From: Actinoplanes aureus
GTDB taxonomy: Bacteria; Actinomycetota; Actinomycetes; Mycobacteriales; Micromonosporaceae
Assembly (NCBI RefSeq): GCF_015704865.1
Contig: NZ_JADQTO010000025.1
Span: forward strand, 105,376 to 169,375
Reading direction: 5' to 3'
DNA: 64,000 nt
A model generated the notes under the pieces. That model was not told the DNA's origin. It was given only the letters and a program-made list of their open reading frames with translations, and did not search any database. The position numbers and the translations under genes are program-made. Below, piece after piece: positions 31,750 to 40,658 of the stretch. Numbering within the stretch: position 1 is the first letter of the stretch; every line of letters starts with the position of its first letter.

Positions 31750-34100
31750 TACTGGCAGGCCTCACATGACTCGGGGTTTTCCAGGGAGCAGACGTCCGCG
31801 GCGGTCAGCGCCGGGATGACGGAGACCGTCGCCTGCTGAATGCGGGTCGCGGGACGCGAGCGCAGGTAATAGGAGGTCTTGAGGCCGGCTTTCCAGGCGT
31901 ACAGGTACATCGACGACACCTTGTTGATGGTCGGCGCGCTCAGAAACAGATTCAGTGACTGCGACTGGTCGATGTACGGCGCCCGGGCGGCGGCCAGATC
32001 GATGAGCGCCCGCTGCGGTAGTTCCCACGCGGTGCGGAACAGCTCCCGCACCGCGGCGGGGAGCTCGGCGATGCCCTGCACCGAACCCTCGGCCCGTTTG
32101 ATCTGTTCGCGGATCTCCGGCGTCCACAGGTTCCGGGCCTTCAATTCGCGTACCAGATAGGTGTTGATCTGAAGGAACTCGCCGGACATGGTCTCGCGCT
32201 TGAACAGATTGCTCACCTGCGGCTCGATGCATTCGTAGCAGCCGGCGATCGACGCGATCGTCGCCGTAGGCGCGATCGCGACCAGCAGCGAATTGCGCAG
32301 GCCGCTCTCCCGGATCCGTTCGCGCAGCGCGCTCCAGCGCGCGACCTGCGCCGGCTGGGCACCCCAGAGGAACGGATGCAACTCACCCTTCGCGGCCCGG
32401 GTTTCGGGGTACGCGGGATGCGCGCCGAATTGTTCGGCAAGGGTGGCCGACGCCTCCATAGCGGTCAGGAAGATCTCCTCCTGCACCCGGGTGGACAAAT
32501 CGCGAGCCTCGGCGGAATCGAACGGCAGGCGCAGCGTGAAGAACGCGTCCTGCAGTCCCATCAGGCCCAGACCGACCGGTCGCCAGCGCGGGTTCGAGGC
32601 GGCGGCCTGCTGCGACGGGTAGTAGTTGATGTCGATGACGCGGTCCAGGAAGGTCACCGCGGTCCGTACCGTCTCGCGCAGTTTCTCCCAGTCCACGCCC
32701 TCGGACGTGGTGTGCGCGCCCAGGTTGATCGAGCCGAGGTTGCAGACCGCGGTCTCGTCGTCGCTGTTCACCTCGAGGATCTCGGTGCACAAATTCGACA
32801 GGTGAATGACGTTGCCGGGCTCGCCGGTCTGGTTCGACAGGGCGTTGGAGCGGTCCTTGAAGGTCATCCAGCCGTTGCCGGTCTGGGCCAGCGTGCGCAT
32901 CATCCGCCCGTACAGGTCGCGGGCCTTGACCGTCTTGACCGCCTTCTTCTCCGCGTTCCGGTACGCGGCGTCGAATTCGGCACCGTACAGATCGGGCAGC
33001 TCCGGAGCGTCGGACGGGTCGATCAGCGACCAGTCGCCGTCCGCCTCCACCCGGCGCATGAACTCGTCCGGGATCCAGTTCGCCAGGTTCAGGTTGTGCG
33101 TACGCCGGGACTCCTCGCCGGTGTTGTCCCGCAGCTCCAGGAACTCCTCCACGTCCGGGTGCCACGGCTCCAGGTAGACGCAGGCCGCGCCCTTGCGCCG
33201 GCCACCCTGGTTGACCGCGGCGACACCCGCGTCGAGGGTCTTCAGGAACGGGACGATGCCGTTCGACCTGCCGTTCGTGCCGCGGATCAGCGCACCCCGG
33301 CCGCGGACCCGCGACCAGGAGATGCCGATGCCACCGGAGAACTTGGACAGCTTCGCGACCTGGTGGTACCGCTCGTAGATCGAGTCCAGCTCGTCGCGGG
33401 GTGAGTCGACCAGGAAGCAGGACGACATCTGGGTGTGCCGGGTGCCGGAGTTGAACAGCGTCGGTGAGCTGGGCAGATAGGCAAGACTGGACATCAGCCG
33501 GTAGAAGCCCGCCGCCTCGGCCGCGGTACGCGACAGGCCGCACGCCACCCGCAGCAACCAGAACTGCGGGGTCTCCACGACCAGCCGGGATTGCGGGTGA
33601 CGCAGCAGGTATCGGTCGGCGACGGTACGCAGGCCGAAGTACTCGAACCGCAGATCACCGCGCGGGTCGACGGCGTCGTCCAGCTCACCGGCGTTGCGGG
33701 CGACGAAGGTGGCGGTCTCGTCGCCGATCAGGCCGAGCGTGTGCGCGTACCGGATCGACTCGCTGAAGCTCGCCACGCCCTGCCCGCGCACCTCCTCGTC
33801 GACGAAGGCGGCCAGCAGCCGAGCCGCCAGCCGGGAGTACTGCGGCTCCTCGCCGATCAGCTCCGCAGCCGTCTGAATCGACAGTTTGTCCAGCTCAGCC
33901 GAGGTGGCGCCGTCGTAGAGCCCGCTGATCGTCCGGGTCGCGACCCGCAGCGGATCGACCTCGTCCAGGTCCGCGACCCACAACTCCACCGCTCGGACGA
34001 TCTTGTTGACGTCCACCGGTTCCAGGTCACCGTTGCGTTTGCGTACCCGCATCGCGTGCCGGCGCTGCTCCGGCAGCGTCGCTCTCTGCGACGTCGTCAT
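31749..34100 (-). CDS. nrdA: Ribonucleotide reductase class Ia alpha subunit
   Basis: A 783-residue subunit. An N-terminal ATP-cone (MRVRKRNGDLEPVDVNKIVR) gives allosteric activity control and supports class Ia. Active-site elements include the Cys in TQMSSCFLVDSPRDEL, the NLCTEI motif with the radical Cys, CNLGSINLG, and the C-terminal redox pair ESCEACQ. I chose ATG 34100 after GAGGGAGAG; the frame extends into riboswitch sequence, so the longer version is not real. It is preceded by a cobalamin riboswitch: B12 probably shuts this B12-independent enzyme off, as described for the Streptomyces nrdABS operon. Confidence 0.95.
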   Translation of the reverse strand: MTTSQRATLPEQRRHAMRVRKRNGDLEPVDVNKIVRAVELWVADLDEVDPLRVATRTISGLYDGATSAELDKLSIQTAAELIGEEPQYSRLAARLLAAFVDEEVRGQGVASFSESIRYAHTLGLIGDETATFVARNAGELDDAVDPRGDLRFEYFGLRTVADRYLLRHPQSRLVVETPQFWLLRVACGLSRTAAEAAGFYRLMSSLAYLPSSPTLFNSGTRHTQMSSCFLVDSPRDELDSIYERYHQVAKLSKFSGGIGISWSRVRGRGALIRGTNGRSNGIVPFLKTLDAGVAAVNQGGRRKGAACVYLEPWHPDVEEFLELRDNTGEESRRTHNLNLANWIPDEFMRRVEADGDWSLIDPSDAPELPDLYGAEFDAAYRNAEKKAVKTVKARDLYGRMMRTLAQTGNGWMTFKDRSNALSNQTGEPGNVIHLSNLCTEILEVNSDDETAVCNLGSINLGAHTTSEGVDWEKLRETVRTAVTFLDRVIDINYYPSQQAAASNPRWRPVGLGLMGLQDAFFTLRLPFDSAEARDLSTRVQEEIFLTAMEASATLAEQFGAHPAYPETRAAKGELHPFLWGAQPAQVARWSALRERIRESGLRNSLLVAIAPTATIASIAGCYECIEPQVSNLFKRETMSGEFLQINTYLVRELKARNLWTPEIREQIKRAEGSVQGIAELPAAVRELFRTAWELPQRALIDLAAARAPYIDQSQSLNLFLSAPTINKVSSMYLYAWKAGLKTSYYLRSRPATRIQQATVSVIPALTAADVCSLENPESCEACQ

Positions 34101-34153
34101 GGCTCTCTCCCTCGCGCCCTCTCGACAGGGTCGTCGGTGCGCGGGAAGACGCC

Positions 34154-34174
34154 ACCGGCCGCGCGGCGGCCGGT
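34154..34174 (-). promoter_or_regulatory. GC hairpin between the B12 aptamer and nrdA
   Basis: ACCGGCCGC (34154-34162) pairs with GCGGCCGGT (34166-34174), a 9-bp perfect stem with a 3-base loop, in the nrdA leader. Lying between the cobalamin aptamer and the ribosome site, it may be part of the expression platform. No U tract follows on the minus strand. Confidence 0.4.
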
Positions 34175-34231
34175 TTCGGCGTCGGTCGTCCCACGCGACC
34201 TTCGACCGCCGCACGCCGGTCGGCGCGCGGC

Positions 34232-34425
34232 ACGCTGGCAGGTCTTCGGACTCGCGGGCGTCGTACGCGCTCCTACTGGCCGTCGCTTCCCAGGCCGCTA
34301 GGCCCAGTGCTTGTGTGACGGCGGTCGTTCCCACTCACCGCTGCGGGGCAGTTCCGGTCTCACACCGGATTCCCTCTTGCCTCGGCCGCCTGCGAGGACG
34401 GCCGAACCAGCTGCGGGCAGGACTA
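34232..34425 (-). ncRNA. Cobalamin (B12) riboswitch controlling nrdAB
   Basis: On the minus strand the leader contains the conserved cobalamin-aptamer blocks in order: AGGGAATCCGGTGTGAGACC, GGAACTGCCCCGCAGCGGTGA, CACTGGGCC, CTGGGAAGCGACGGCC and CGCGAGTCCGAAGACCTGCC. These match the B12-element consensus (GGGAA..CCGGTG.GA..CCGG..CTG.CCCGCAAC.GT and GCGAGTCCG.AGACCTGCC). It ends about 130 bases before nrdA. By analogy with Streptomyces, adenosylcobalamin would switch nrdAB off when a B12-dependent reductase can work. Confidence 0.93.
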
Positions 34426-34479
34426 TATCTGCTAAACACCAGCCACGCGCAACACAACATCATGTGCCGGGCGTGTCGC

Positions 34480-34647
34480 TCAGTCCGTCGCCACCACCCA
34501 CGGCCGGCTCGGGTTGATGATCCGGTCGTTGATGCCGGGCCAGTGGCCGCCCGGCAGGCCTGCCGAACTGACCAGTTCCCCCTGCACGGTGTTCGAGGCG
34601 GCAAGGGTGCGCTCGATGAAATCGTAGAAGATCGGCAGCATCGCCAT
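34480..34647 (-). CDS. Short orphan ORF, possible gene remnant
   Basis: A 55-codon frame from ATG 34647 to TGA reads as ordinary protein-like sequence (LPIFYDFIERTLAASNTVQG, then LPGGHWPGINDRIINPSRPW). No family is recognised and no ribosome site is clear. It may be a short gene, or the end of a larger gene whose start has decayed. It lies 5' of the B12 riboswitch on the same strand. The remaining sequence from 34648 to 34895 shows no supported gene. Confidence 0.25.
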   Translation of the reverse strand: MAMLPIFYDFIERTLAASNTVQGELVSSAGLPGGHWPGINDRIINPSRPWVVATD

Positions 34648-34895
34648 GATGCATGCCGAACGCGCCCGCAGCGGCGGTGGCCGCGATTCTGGGTGCGGCG
34701 GGGCGCCGGCTCCGGTGCCCGCGGCGGTCGCTGCGGCCGCCAGGCCTCCGGCGAAGGTGGCCCGATCAGGCGGTGGCTAATCTCGGCTGACCGTTGCCGA
34801 TCATTTCTGATGAACCTTTTCACCCTGGCATCGGGCTGGCGGTGCTCGGGTCGATGGCCGGCGCCGGCAGTGCGGCCCTCGCCACGTTGAAAGGT

Positions 34896-35819
34896 TCAAT
34901 GATCGGGTGTGCCGGGCGGCGCCATGATGCGCAGGGCGTTCGCGTCCAATGCGATTCGCAGGGGCGTGCGGCCGCACGGCTCGCCGTCGACCTCGACGTG
35001 GGCCGGGCGGTCGGTTTCCAGCCACAGCTCGCCGACCGCCAGGAACGGGCGCTCGTGCAAGGTGCGCCGATGCCCGGTGAGCGCGTTGCGGGCGGTCTCG
35101 CGCAGCAGTTCGCGCCGGGTGGCGCCGCCGACCGGGTAGGCGACCAGCAGCCGGTCGTCGGCGTGCGCGTCGGCGGTGATCGGGCGGCCGGCGTGGAAGC
35201 CGCCGTTCGCCACGTACACCTGGTGGGTCAGGAAGACCTGTTCGACGCCGTCGGCGCGGACCGTGACGCGCAGCGGCCGGTGGCGGGTGAGCAGGCCCAG
35301 CGCGGTGATCGGGTAGGCGAGCCGGCCGATCACCCGCTTCAGCCGGCTCGGCGCGTTGATCATCACTTCGGCGGAGAGGCCGGCGCCGACGTGGTTGGTG
35401 AACGGCATGTCGCCGGCGACGCCCAGGTCCACGTCGATCACCGCGCCGTCCACCAGGGTGGCGACGGCCTTGTCCAGTGAGGGCTGGATGCCGACGGTCC
35501 GGGCGAAGTTGTTGGTGGTGCCGAGCGGCAGCAGGCCCAGCGCGATGTCGCGGTGCGCCAGCATCCGCCCGGCGGTGCTGATGGTCCCGTCGCCGCCTCC
35601 GGCGACGAGCAGGTCCGGCTCCTGCGCGATGGCGTCGGCCAGGCTCTTCTCCAGGTCGCGTTCGACGGCGTACGCGCCGAGCAGCTCGAACCCGGCGGCG
35701 ACCAGACGGGCGTGCGCGTCCGCGTACAGTTGCCGCCCGCGCCGGGACCGCGCGTTGACGACCAGCACCGCCCGCCGCTCGCGGCGGATGTCCTCGGTCA
35801 GCTGCTGCTTGGTCCGCAC
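34896..35819 (-). CDS. Diacylglycerol/lipid kinase (DagK/YegS-like)
   Basis: A 307-residue lipid kinase. The N-terminal region has AVLVVNARSRRG, and the nucleotide motif is DLLVAGGGDGTISTAGRML (GGDGT). LGLLPLGTTNNFARTVGI is the NxFAR substrate/ATP loop. The second domain has FTNHVGAGLSAEVMIN and HVEVDGEPCGRTPLRI. It phosphorylates diacylglycerol or a related lipid using ATP at the membrane. The frame starts at a GTG (35819). It is downstream of the LamG gene on the same strand with a 25-bp gap, so they may be co-transcribed. Confidence 0.9.
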   Translation of the reverse strand: MRTKQQLTEDIRRERRAVLVVNARSRRGRQLYADAHARLVAAGFELLGAYAVERDLEKSLADAIAQEPDLLVAGGGDGTISTAGRMLAHRDIALGLLPLGTTNNFARTVGIQPSLDKAVATLVDGAVIDVDLGVAGDMPFTNHVGAGLSAEVMINAPSRLKRVIGRLAYPITALGLLTRHRPLRVTVRADGVEQVFLTHQVYVANGGFHAGRPITADAHADDRLLVAYPVGGATRRELLRETARNALTGHRRTLHERPFLAVGELWLETDRPAHVEVDGEPCGRTPLRIALDANALRIMAPPGTPDH

Positions 35820-35844
35820 CGGCAGACCCTATCGTCCGGTGCTG

Positions 35845-36573
35845 TCAGCCGATCGCCACCCACACGTCGTCGGCGGCACCGTGGAACTGGTCGTTGTCCG
35901 CGGTGAGGCTCTTGCCGCCGATGAGCAGCGGGCGGTCGTTGACGATCGACAGGCCGGCCGGGACCGGGACGTCGCCGCGGGGCGTGCCGTCGACCAGGAC
36001 GGTCAGCGTACGCCCGCCGCGCCGGCACTCCAGGTGATGCCAGCGGCCGTCGGCGACGATGACGTCCGCGACCGCGCGGTGGATGACCCGGTCCGGCCGG
36101 CCGATCAGGACACAGCTGGGCCGGCCGGCGTACCCGTCGATCTGGAGTTTGTACTGGCTGCCCTCGGCGGAGAAGCCTTTCTGGAGCACGTTCTGCCCCT
36201 CGCTGGTGTGCTCCGCGGCGAGCCGGACGCTGGCGCCGTACCGCAGGCCGCGGCTGCCCGGGTTCAGGCCGGCGCTGCTCGGTGCCCGCATGATCAGCCG
36301 GGGACACGTCGGCGACGGGCAGGGCGGCGGGAATCGGAGCGCCCGGTGACGACCGTGGCGTACGCGTTCGGCGGCACCACCGGCCGGGGTGAGGTGACGC
36401 CCGCGGCCGGAGTCGTCGTGCCCGGCCCGCGGACCGTCGAAGGTGTACCGGGCGGCGGTGAGCAGCGGGACGGCGGGAAGCCGGCGCGGTTCGTCGGCCG
36501 CGAACGCGGTCAGGCTCAGCATCAGCAGCGGCGACGACAGCAGGACGAGGGACCGGCGGCAGGTGGTCGGCAC
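35845..36573 (-). CDS. Secreted LamG/concanavalin-like protein
   Basis: A 242-residue protein. The signal peptide (SLVLLSSPLLMLSLTAFA) ends near residue 25. The rest is a LamG-type jelly roll: ARYTFDGPRAGHDDSGRGRH, QNVLQKGFSAEGSQYKLQID, GRWHHLECRRGGRTLTVLVD and the end NDQFHGAADDVWVAIG. These domains usually bind glycans or other extracellular targets. There is no catalytic domain. The start is GTG 36573. It is divergent from the SARP regulator. Confidence 0.8.
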   Translation of the reverse strand: MPTTCRRSLVLLSSPLLMLSLTAFAADEPRRLPAVPLLTAARYTFDGPRAGHDDSGRGRHLTPAGGAAERVRHGRHRALRFPPPCPSPTCPRLIMRAPSSAGLNPGSRGLRYGASVRLAAEHTSEGQNVLQKGFSAEGSQYKLQIDGYAGRPSCVLIGRPDRVIHRAVADVIVADGRWHHLECRRGGRTLTVLVDGTPRGDVPVPAGLSIVNDRPLLIGGKSLTADNDQFHGAADDVWVAIG

Positions 36574-36662
36574 GTACCGTAAACGTCCGGCGCCGGGCGC
36601 GAGCCGAGGTCAGTCGGGATGACGACTGGTCGGCGGCCCACACGAGTGGCGAGAATGACGCC

Positions 36663-39470
36663 GTGGGCATCGGGGTGGGCGTGCTGGGTCCGGTCGAGCT
36701 GAGCCGGGACGGTGTGCCGATCCCGCTCTCCGGCGCGCCGCAACGTGTCCTGCTCGCCCGGCTGGCCCTCGCCGCCGGTCGTCCCGTCCCGGTCGCCGAC
36801 CTGATCGACGCCCTCTGGGAGGGGGAGCCGCCGGAGAACGCGGTCGGCAACCTGCACAGCTACGTGTCCCGGTTGCGGCGGCACACCGGTGGCGACGCGC
36901 TCCGCCGGGAGCCGGGCGGATACCGGCTGCACCTGCCGGCGGACGCGCTCGACATCACGCGCGCCGAGCGTCTGGTCACCCGGGCCCGCGGCCAGCGGCC
37001 GGAGCAGGCCGCGGTCACGCTGGCCGAGGCACTGGCGGTGTGGCGCGGCGACCCGCTGGCGGACGTTGCCGGCCGGCTGGTCTTCGCGCCGGAGGTGGCC
37101 CGCCTCGCCGAGTGGCGCCGGCACCTGCGCGAGCAGTGGCTGGAACGTCGCCTGGACGCGGGCGACGCGGCGGCCGCACTGCCCGAAGTGGAGGCGCTGG
37201 CGACGTCGGAGCCGTTGCGCGAGCGTACCCAGCTGCTGCTCATGCGAGCCCTGCACGCGACCGGGCGCACAGCGGAGGCGCTCACGGCGGCCCGCGCGTT
37301 CCGGGAGCGGCTGGCCGATGGCCACGGCGTCGATCCGTCGCCGGCCCTGGCCGAGTTGCAGAGCCGCATCCTCAGCGAGGATCCGGGGCTGCGGCCGGCG
37401 CCGGTCCGGGAGGCGCCGGTGCGGCCGGCCGCCGGTGTGCGCCGCCGGCCGGACCGGTTCTTCGGGCGGCGCAGCGAGCTGGACGCGGTACGCGACGCCC
37501 TCGCCACCGGGCGGGTCACCACTCTGGTCGGCCCTGGTGGGATGGGCAAGACCCGCCTGATGACCGAGGCGCTGACCGGCGACGAACTGGTGGTGGAGCT
37601 CGCCGAGCGATCGGTGCCGGCGGACGTGGCGGCCGCGGTCGCCGGGGCGCTCGGTCTGCGGGCCGCGCCGCACGGTGGCGTCGCCGCCCTCGCCGAACGC
37701 CTCGGCGCGACCCCCGCCGTGCTGGTGCTGGACAACTGCGAGCACCTGCTCGACGCGGTCCGCGAGCTGGTGGGCGAGCTGGTGGTGCGCTGCCCCGAGG
37801 TGCGGGTGCTGGCCACCTCCCGCCAGCGTCTCGACGTTGCCGGCGAACGGGTGCTGCGGCTCGGCCCGCTGCCGGCCGAGGACCAGGTGGCGCTCTTCTG
37901 CGATCGCGCCGCGCTGCTGCGCGCCGATTTCGCCGACGATTCGCGTACGCGTGAACTGGCCGCCGACATCTGCCGGCTGGTCGACGGCCTCCCCCTCGCG
38001 GTCGAGCTGGCCGCCCGCCGGGAGTCGGTGTTCGGGATGGTGCACCTGCGGGACCGGCTGGGTGCCGGGCTGAACGTGCTCGACCCGGCCCGGGGCGGCG
38101 ACCGGGCCACCGCGGTGTCGGCGACCGTCGAGTGGTCGTACCGTCTGCTCGACCCGGCGGCGCAGCGCCTGCTGGACCGGCTCGCGGTCTGCCGGGGCGG
38201 CTTCGGCCTGGAGGCGCTGCCTTATCTCGCCCCGGACGACCGGGCCGCCGAACCGTTGCTCGCCGAACTGGTCGACGCGTCTCTGGTCACCTGCGATCTC
38301 AGCGCGGACCCGCCGCGCTACCGGCTGCTGGAGACGGTCCGCCACGTCGGGCTCGGGCATCTCGGCCCGGACGGCGTGCGGCGGGCCCGCGACGCGCACG
38401 CCCGCTGGATGTTCGACCTCGCACGTGAGCTGGTCCGCCGGGGCCGTGAGCGCGACCCGTGGACCACCCCGACGCTGCGCCGCGAGCTGGCCAACCTCCA
38501 GGAGGCGCTCACCTGGCTGGGGGAGAGCGGCACCGAGGAGCAGGGCGCCCGGCTGGCCGGGTTGCTCGGTGTGATCGGCTCGGACGCCCCCGACGCGGGC
38601 CTCACCGAGCAACTGGCCGGCTGGAAGCCGCAGCGGGTCGAGTCGGAGAGCGAGGTGCTGTGTGCGCTGGCGGCCGGTACCGCCGAGTGGCTCCGCGGTG
38701 ACCTGCCCGAGGCGGACCGGCTGCTCAGCGCGGTCCTCGACCGCATGCCCGGCGACCATCCGCTGCGGTGGAGCGCCCTGATGGTCCGGATCTCCAACGG
38801 GATGTTCGCGGGCCGGGCCGGCGCGGTGCGCGCCGACGCCGAACGGATGGCGGCCGACCCGGGCGCGCCGCGCTGGGCGCGGGCGACCGGCATCTGCTGC
38901 GCGGCGCTGATGGACGTCTACGGCGGCGACGCGGCGGCCGGTCAGGCCTGGCTGGAGAAGTACGCGGACGACCTGCACACCGAGGGACTGGACGGGTTCG
39001 TGCCGTTCACCCGCGGCGAACTGGTCGCGGGCAGCGCCCCGGAGCAGGCGCTGGCCTGGTACGACCGGTCGATCGCGGCGAGCGACCGGGTGAACCAGGT
39101 GTACATGGGCAACGTCGCCCGGGTGGCCCGGACCGCCGCCCTGATCCGGCTGCGGCGGTACGCCGAGGCGGTGGCCGCCTGCCGGGAGACGATCGTCGCG
39201 GTGCGGGACGCGAACATGACCGCCCAGGTGTGGACGATGATGCGCCTCACCGCCGAGCTGCTCGCCGGCCTGGGCGACGCGGAGACCGCGGCGATGCTGG
39301 TGGCGGCGGCCGACCGCGACTCCATGGCGCCCGTGGTGATGGGCCCGGACCGGGATCGGCTGGCCGCGTTGCGGGCCGCGGTCGCCGTGCCCGCCCCGCC
39401 GCCGGGTGCCGGGGACACCGCCTCGATCGTCCGGCACGTGCTGACCCTGCTGGCCGCCCGCGCCGGCTGA
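36663..39470 (+). CDS. SARP/AfsR-type transcriptional regulator (BTAD + NB-ARC-like ATPase)
   Basis: A 935-residue regulator. An OmpR-type winged helix (about residues 1-95) has LLARLALAAGRPVPVADLID and GNLHSYVSRLRRHTG. A BTAD helical domain (about 96-245) follows. An STAND ATPase from about 260 has Walker A TLVGPGGMGKTRL and Walker B AVLVLDNCEHLLDAV. The C-terminal part is helical and TPR-like. SARPs bind direct repeats and switch on secondary-metabolite clusters; the adjacent methyltransferase is a candidate target, but no biosynthetic cluster is present here. The start is GTG 36663. Confidence 0.88.
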   Translation: MGIGVGVLGPVELSRDGVPIPLSGAPQRVLLARLALAAGRPVPVADLIDALWEGEPPENAVGNLHSYVSRLRRHTGGDALRREPGGYRLHLPADALDITRAERLVTRARGQRPEQAAVTLAEALAVWRGDPLADVAGRLVFAPEVARLAEWRRHLREQWLERRLDAGDAAAALPEVEALATSEPLRERTQLLLMRALHATGRTAEALTAARAFRERLADGHGVDPSPALAELQSRILSEDPGLRPAPVREAPVRPAAGVRRRPDRFFGRRSELDAVRDALATGRVTTLVGPGGMGKTRLMTEALTGDELVVELAERSVPADVAAAVAGALGLRAAPHGGVAALAERLGATPAVLVLDNCEHLLDAVRELVGELVVRCPEVRVLATSRQRLDVAGERVLRLGPLPAEDQVALFCDRAALLRADFADDSRTRELAADICRLVDGLPLAVELAARRESVFGMVHLRDRLGAGLNVLDPARGGDRATAVSATVEWSYRLLDPAAQRLLDRLAVCRGGFGLEALPYLAPDDRAAEPLLAELVDASLVTCDLSADPPRYRLLETVRHVGLGHLGPDGVRRARDAHARWMFDLARELVRRGRERDPWTTPTLRRELANLQEALTWLGESGTEEQGARLAGLLGVIGSDAPDAGLTEQLAGWKPQRVESESEVLCALAAGTAEWLRGDLPEADRLLSAVLDRMPGDHPLRWSALMVRISNGMFAGRAGAVRADAERMAADPGAPRWARATGICCAALMDVYGGDAAAGQAWLEKYADDLHTEGLDGFVPFTRGELVAGSAPEQALAWYDRSIAASDRVNQVYMGNVARVARTAALIRLRRYAEAVAACRETIVAVRDANMTAQVWTMMRLTAELLAGLGDAETAAMLVAAADRDSMAPVVMGPDRDRLAALRAAVAVPAPPPGAGDTASIVRHVLTLLAARAG

Positions 39471-39528
39471 CAGCGGGCGGCAAGGCATCCGCAAGGCAGC
39501 GGCAAGGCCCGGCCCGCACGGTAAGGGC

Positions 39529-40614
39529 ATGACGACAGATACACAGCAGACCCCGACCATCGACGAGGCCCGCGTGGAGGCCTTCGTCGGACAGATGATC
39601 ACCGACATCGCCGGCGCCGCGAGCACCGTGATGACCGTTCTCGGCGACCGGCTCGGCCTGTTCCGGGCGATGACCGGCGCTGGAGGCGTCACCGCCGAGA
39701 AGCTCGCCGCGCAGACCGGCCTGCACCCGCGCCTGGTCACCGAGTGGCTCCGGCAGCAGGCGGTCTCCGGGTACGTCACGGTCGAGGGGGACACCTTCGA
39801 ACTGCCCATGGAGCACGCTCTCGTGCTGTCCGTGCTGGACTCGCCGGCGTACCTGGTCGCGGCCGGCGAGATCATCGCGGGCCACTACCTCTCGCTGGAC
39901 CAGCTGGAGGGCGCCTTCCGCGGCAACGGCGGCCTGCCCTACGAGGAGGTGCCGGGTTGCACGCACCACGGCATCGAGCGCTACTTCCGTACGGCCTACG
40001 TCAACCACCTGGCCCAGACCTGGTTCCCGGCCGTCCCGGGGCTGGTCGGGAAGCTGGAGTCCGGCGCCCGGGTGGCCGACGTCGGCTGCGGGCACGGCTT
40101 CGCCACGCTGCTGATCGGCAACACCTGGCCGGCCGGCACGGTGACCGGTTTCGACAACCACGAGCCGGCGATCGCCACGGCCCGGGCCCGTGCCATCGAG
40201 GCCGGCAGCCCGGCGAACGTCTCGTTCCAGGTGGCCGACTCGGCGGAGATCGCCCGCTACGGGCAGTTCGACGTGGTGGTCTTCTTCGACGCGCTGCACG
40301 ACCTGGGTGACCCGGCGGCGGCGCTGAAGTCGGCGTACGACTCGCTGGCGCCGGGCGGCATCGTGGTCGCCGTGGAGCCGTGGTCGGCCGACGACTTCAC
40401 CACCACGATCGGCATGCCGATCACCCGGATCGGGTACGCGTCGTCGACCGCCCTGTGCACTCCGGGTTCGCTGGCCCAGCCGGGCGCGTACGGGCTGGGC
40501 ACCGCGGGTGGTCCGGCCAAGCGCCTGGAGCTGCTCGCCGGTGCCGGGTTCGCCAACCCGATCCTGGCCGCCGACACCGGCTTCAACCTGGTCGTCTCGG
40601 CGACCAAGCAGTAG
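39529..40614 (+). CDS. SAM-dependent methyltransferase with N-terminal winged helix
   Basis: A 361-residue protein. The N-terminal winged-helix-like domain has LAAQTGLHPRLVTEWLRQQA and a short wing SGYVTVEGD. The methyltransferase domain starts near residue 180: motif I VADVGCGHGFATLL, the acidic loop TGFDNHEPAIATAR, DVVVFFDALHDLGDP, and SLAPGGIVVAVEPW. It resembles the Rv2258c-type group, where the N-terminal domain dimerises. The substrate is unknown. It follows the SARP gene by 58 bp, so the regulator may control it. A strong terminator ends the unit. Confidence 0.87.
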   Translation: MTTDTQQTPTIDEARVEAFVGQMITDIAGAASTVMTVLGDRLGLFRAMTGAGGVTAEKLAAQTGLHPRLVTEWLRQQAVSGYVTVEGDTFELPMEHALVLSVLDSPAYLVAAGEIIAGHYLSLDQLEGAFRGNGGLPYEEVPGCTHHGIERYFRTAYVNHLAQTWFPAVPGLVGKLESGARVADVGCGHGFATLLIGNTWPAGTVTGFDNHEPAIATARARAIEAGSPANVSFQVADSAEIARYGQFDVVVFFDALHDLGDPAAALKSAYDSLAPGGIVVAVEPWSADDFTTTIGMPITRIGYASSTALCTPGSLAQPGAYGLGTAGGPAKRLELLAGAGFANPILAADTGFNLVVSATKQ

Positions 40615-40627
40615 TGGAGAAGCGTTG

Positions 40628-40653
40628 AACGGCCCGGCTCCGGCCGGGCCGTT
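40628..40653. terminator. Bidirectional Rho-independent-type terminator
   Basis: AACGGCCCGG (40628-40637) and CCGGGCCGTT (40644-40653) form a perfect 10-bp stem with a 6-base loop. It lies between the convergent methyltransferase and VanW genes. Confidence 0.8.
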
Positions 40654-40658
40654 CCGGG

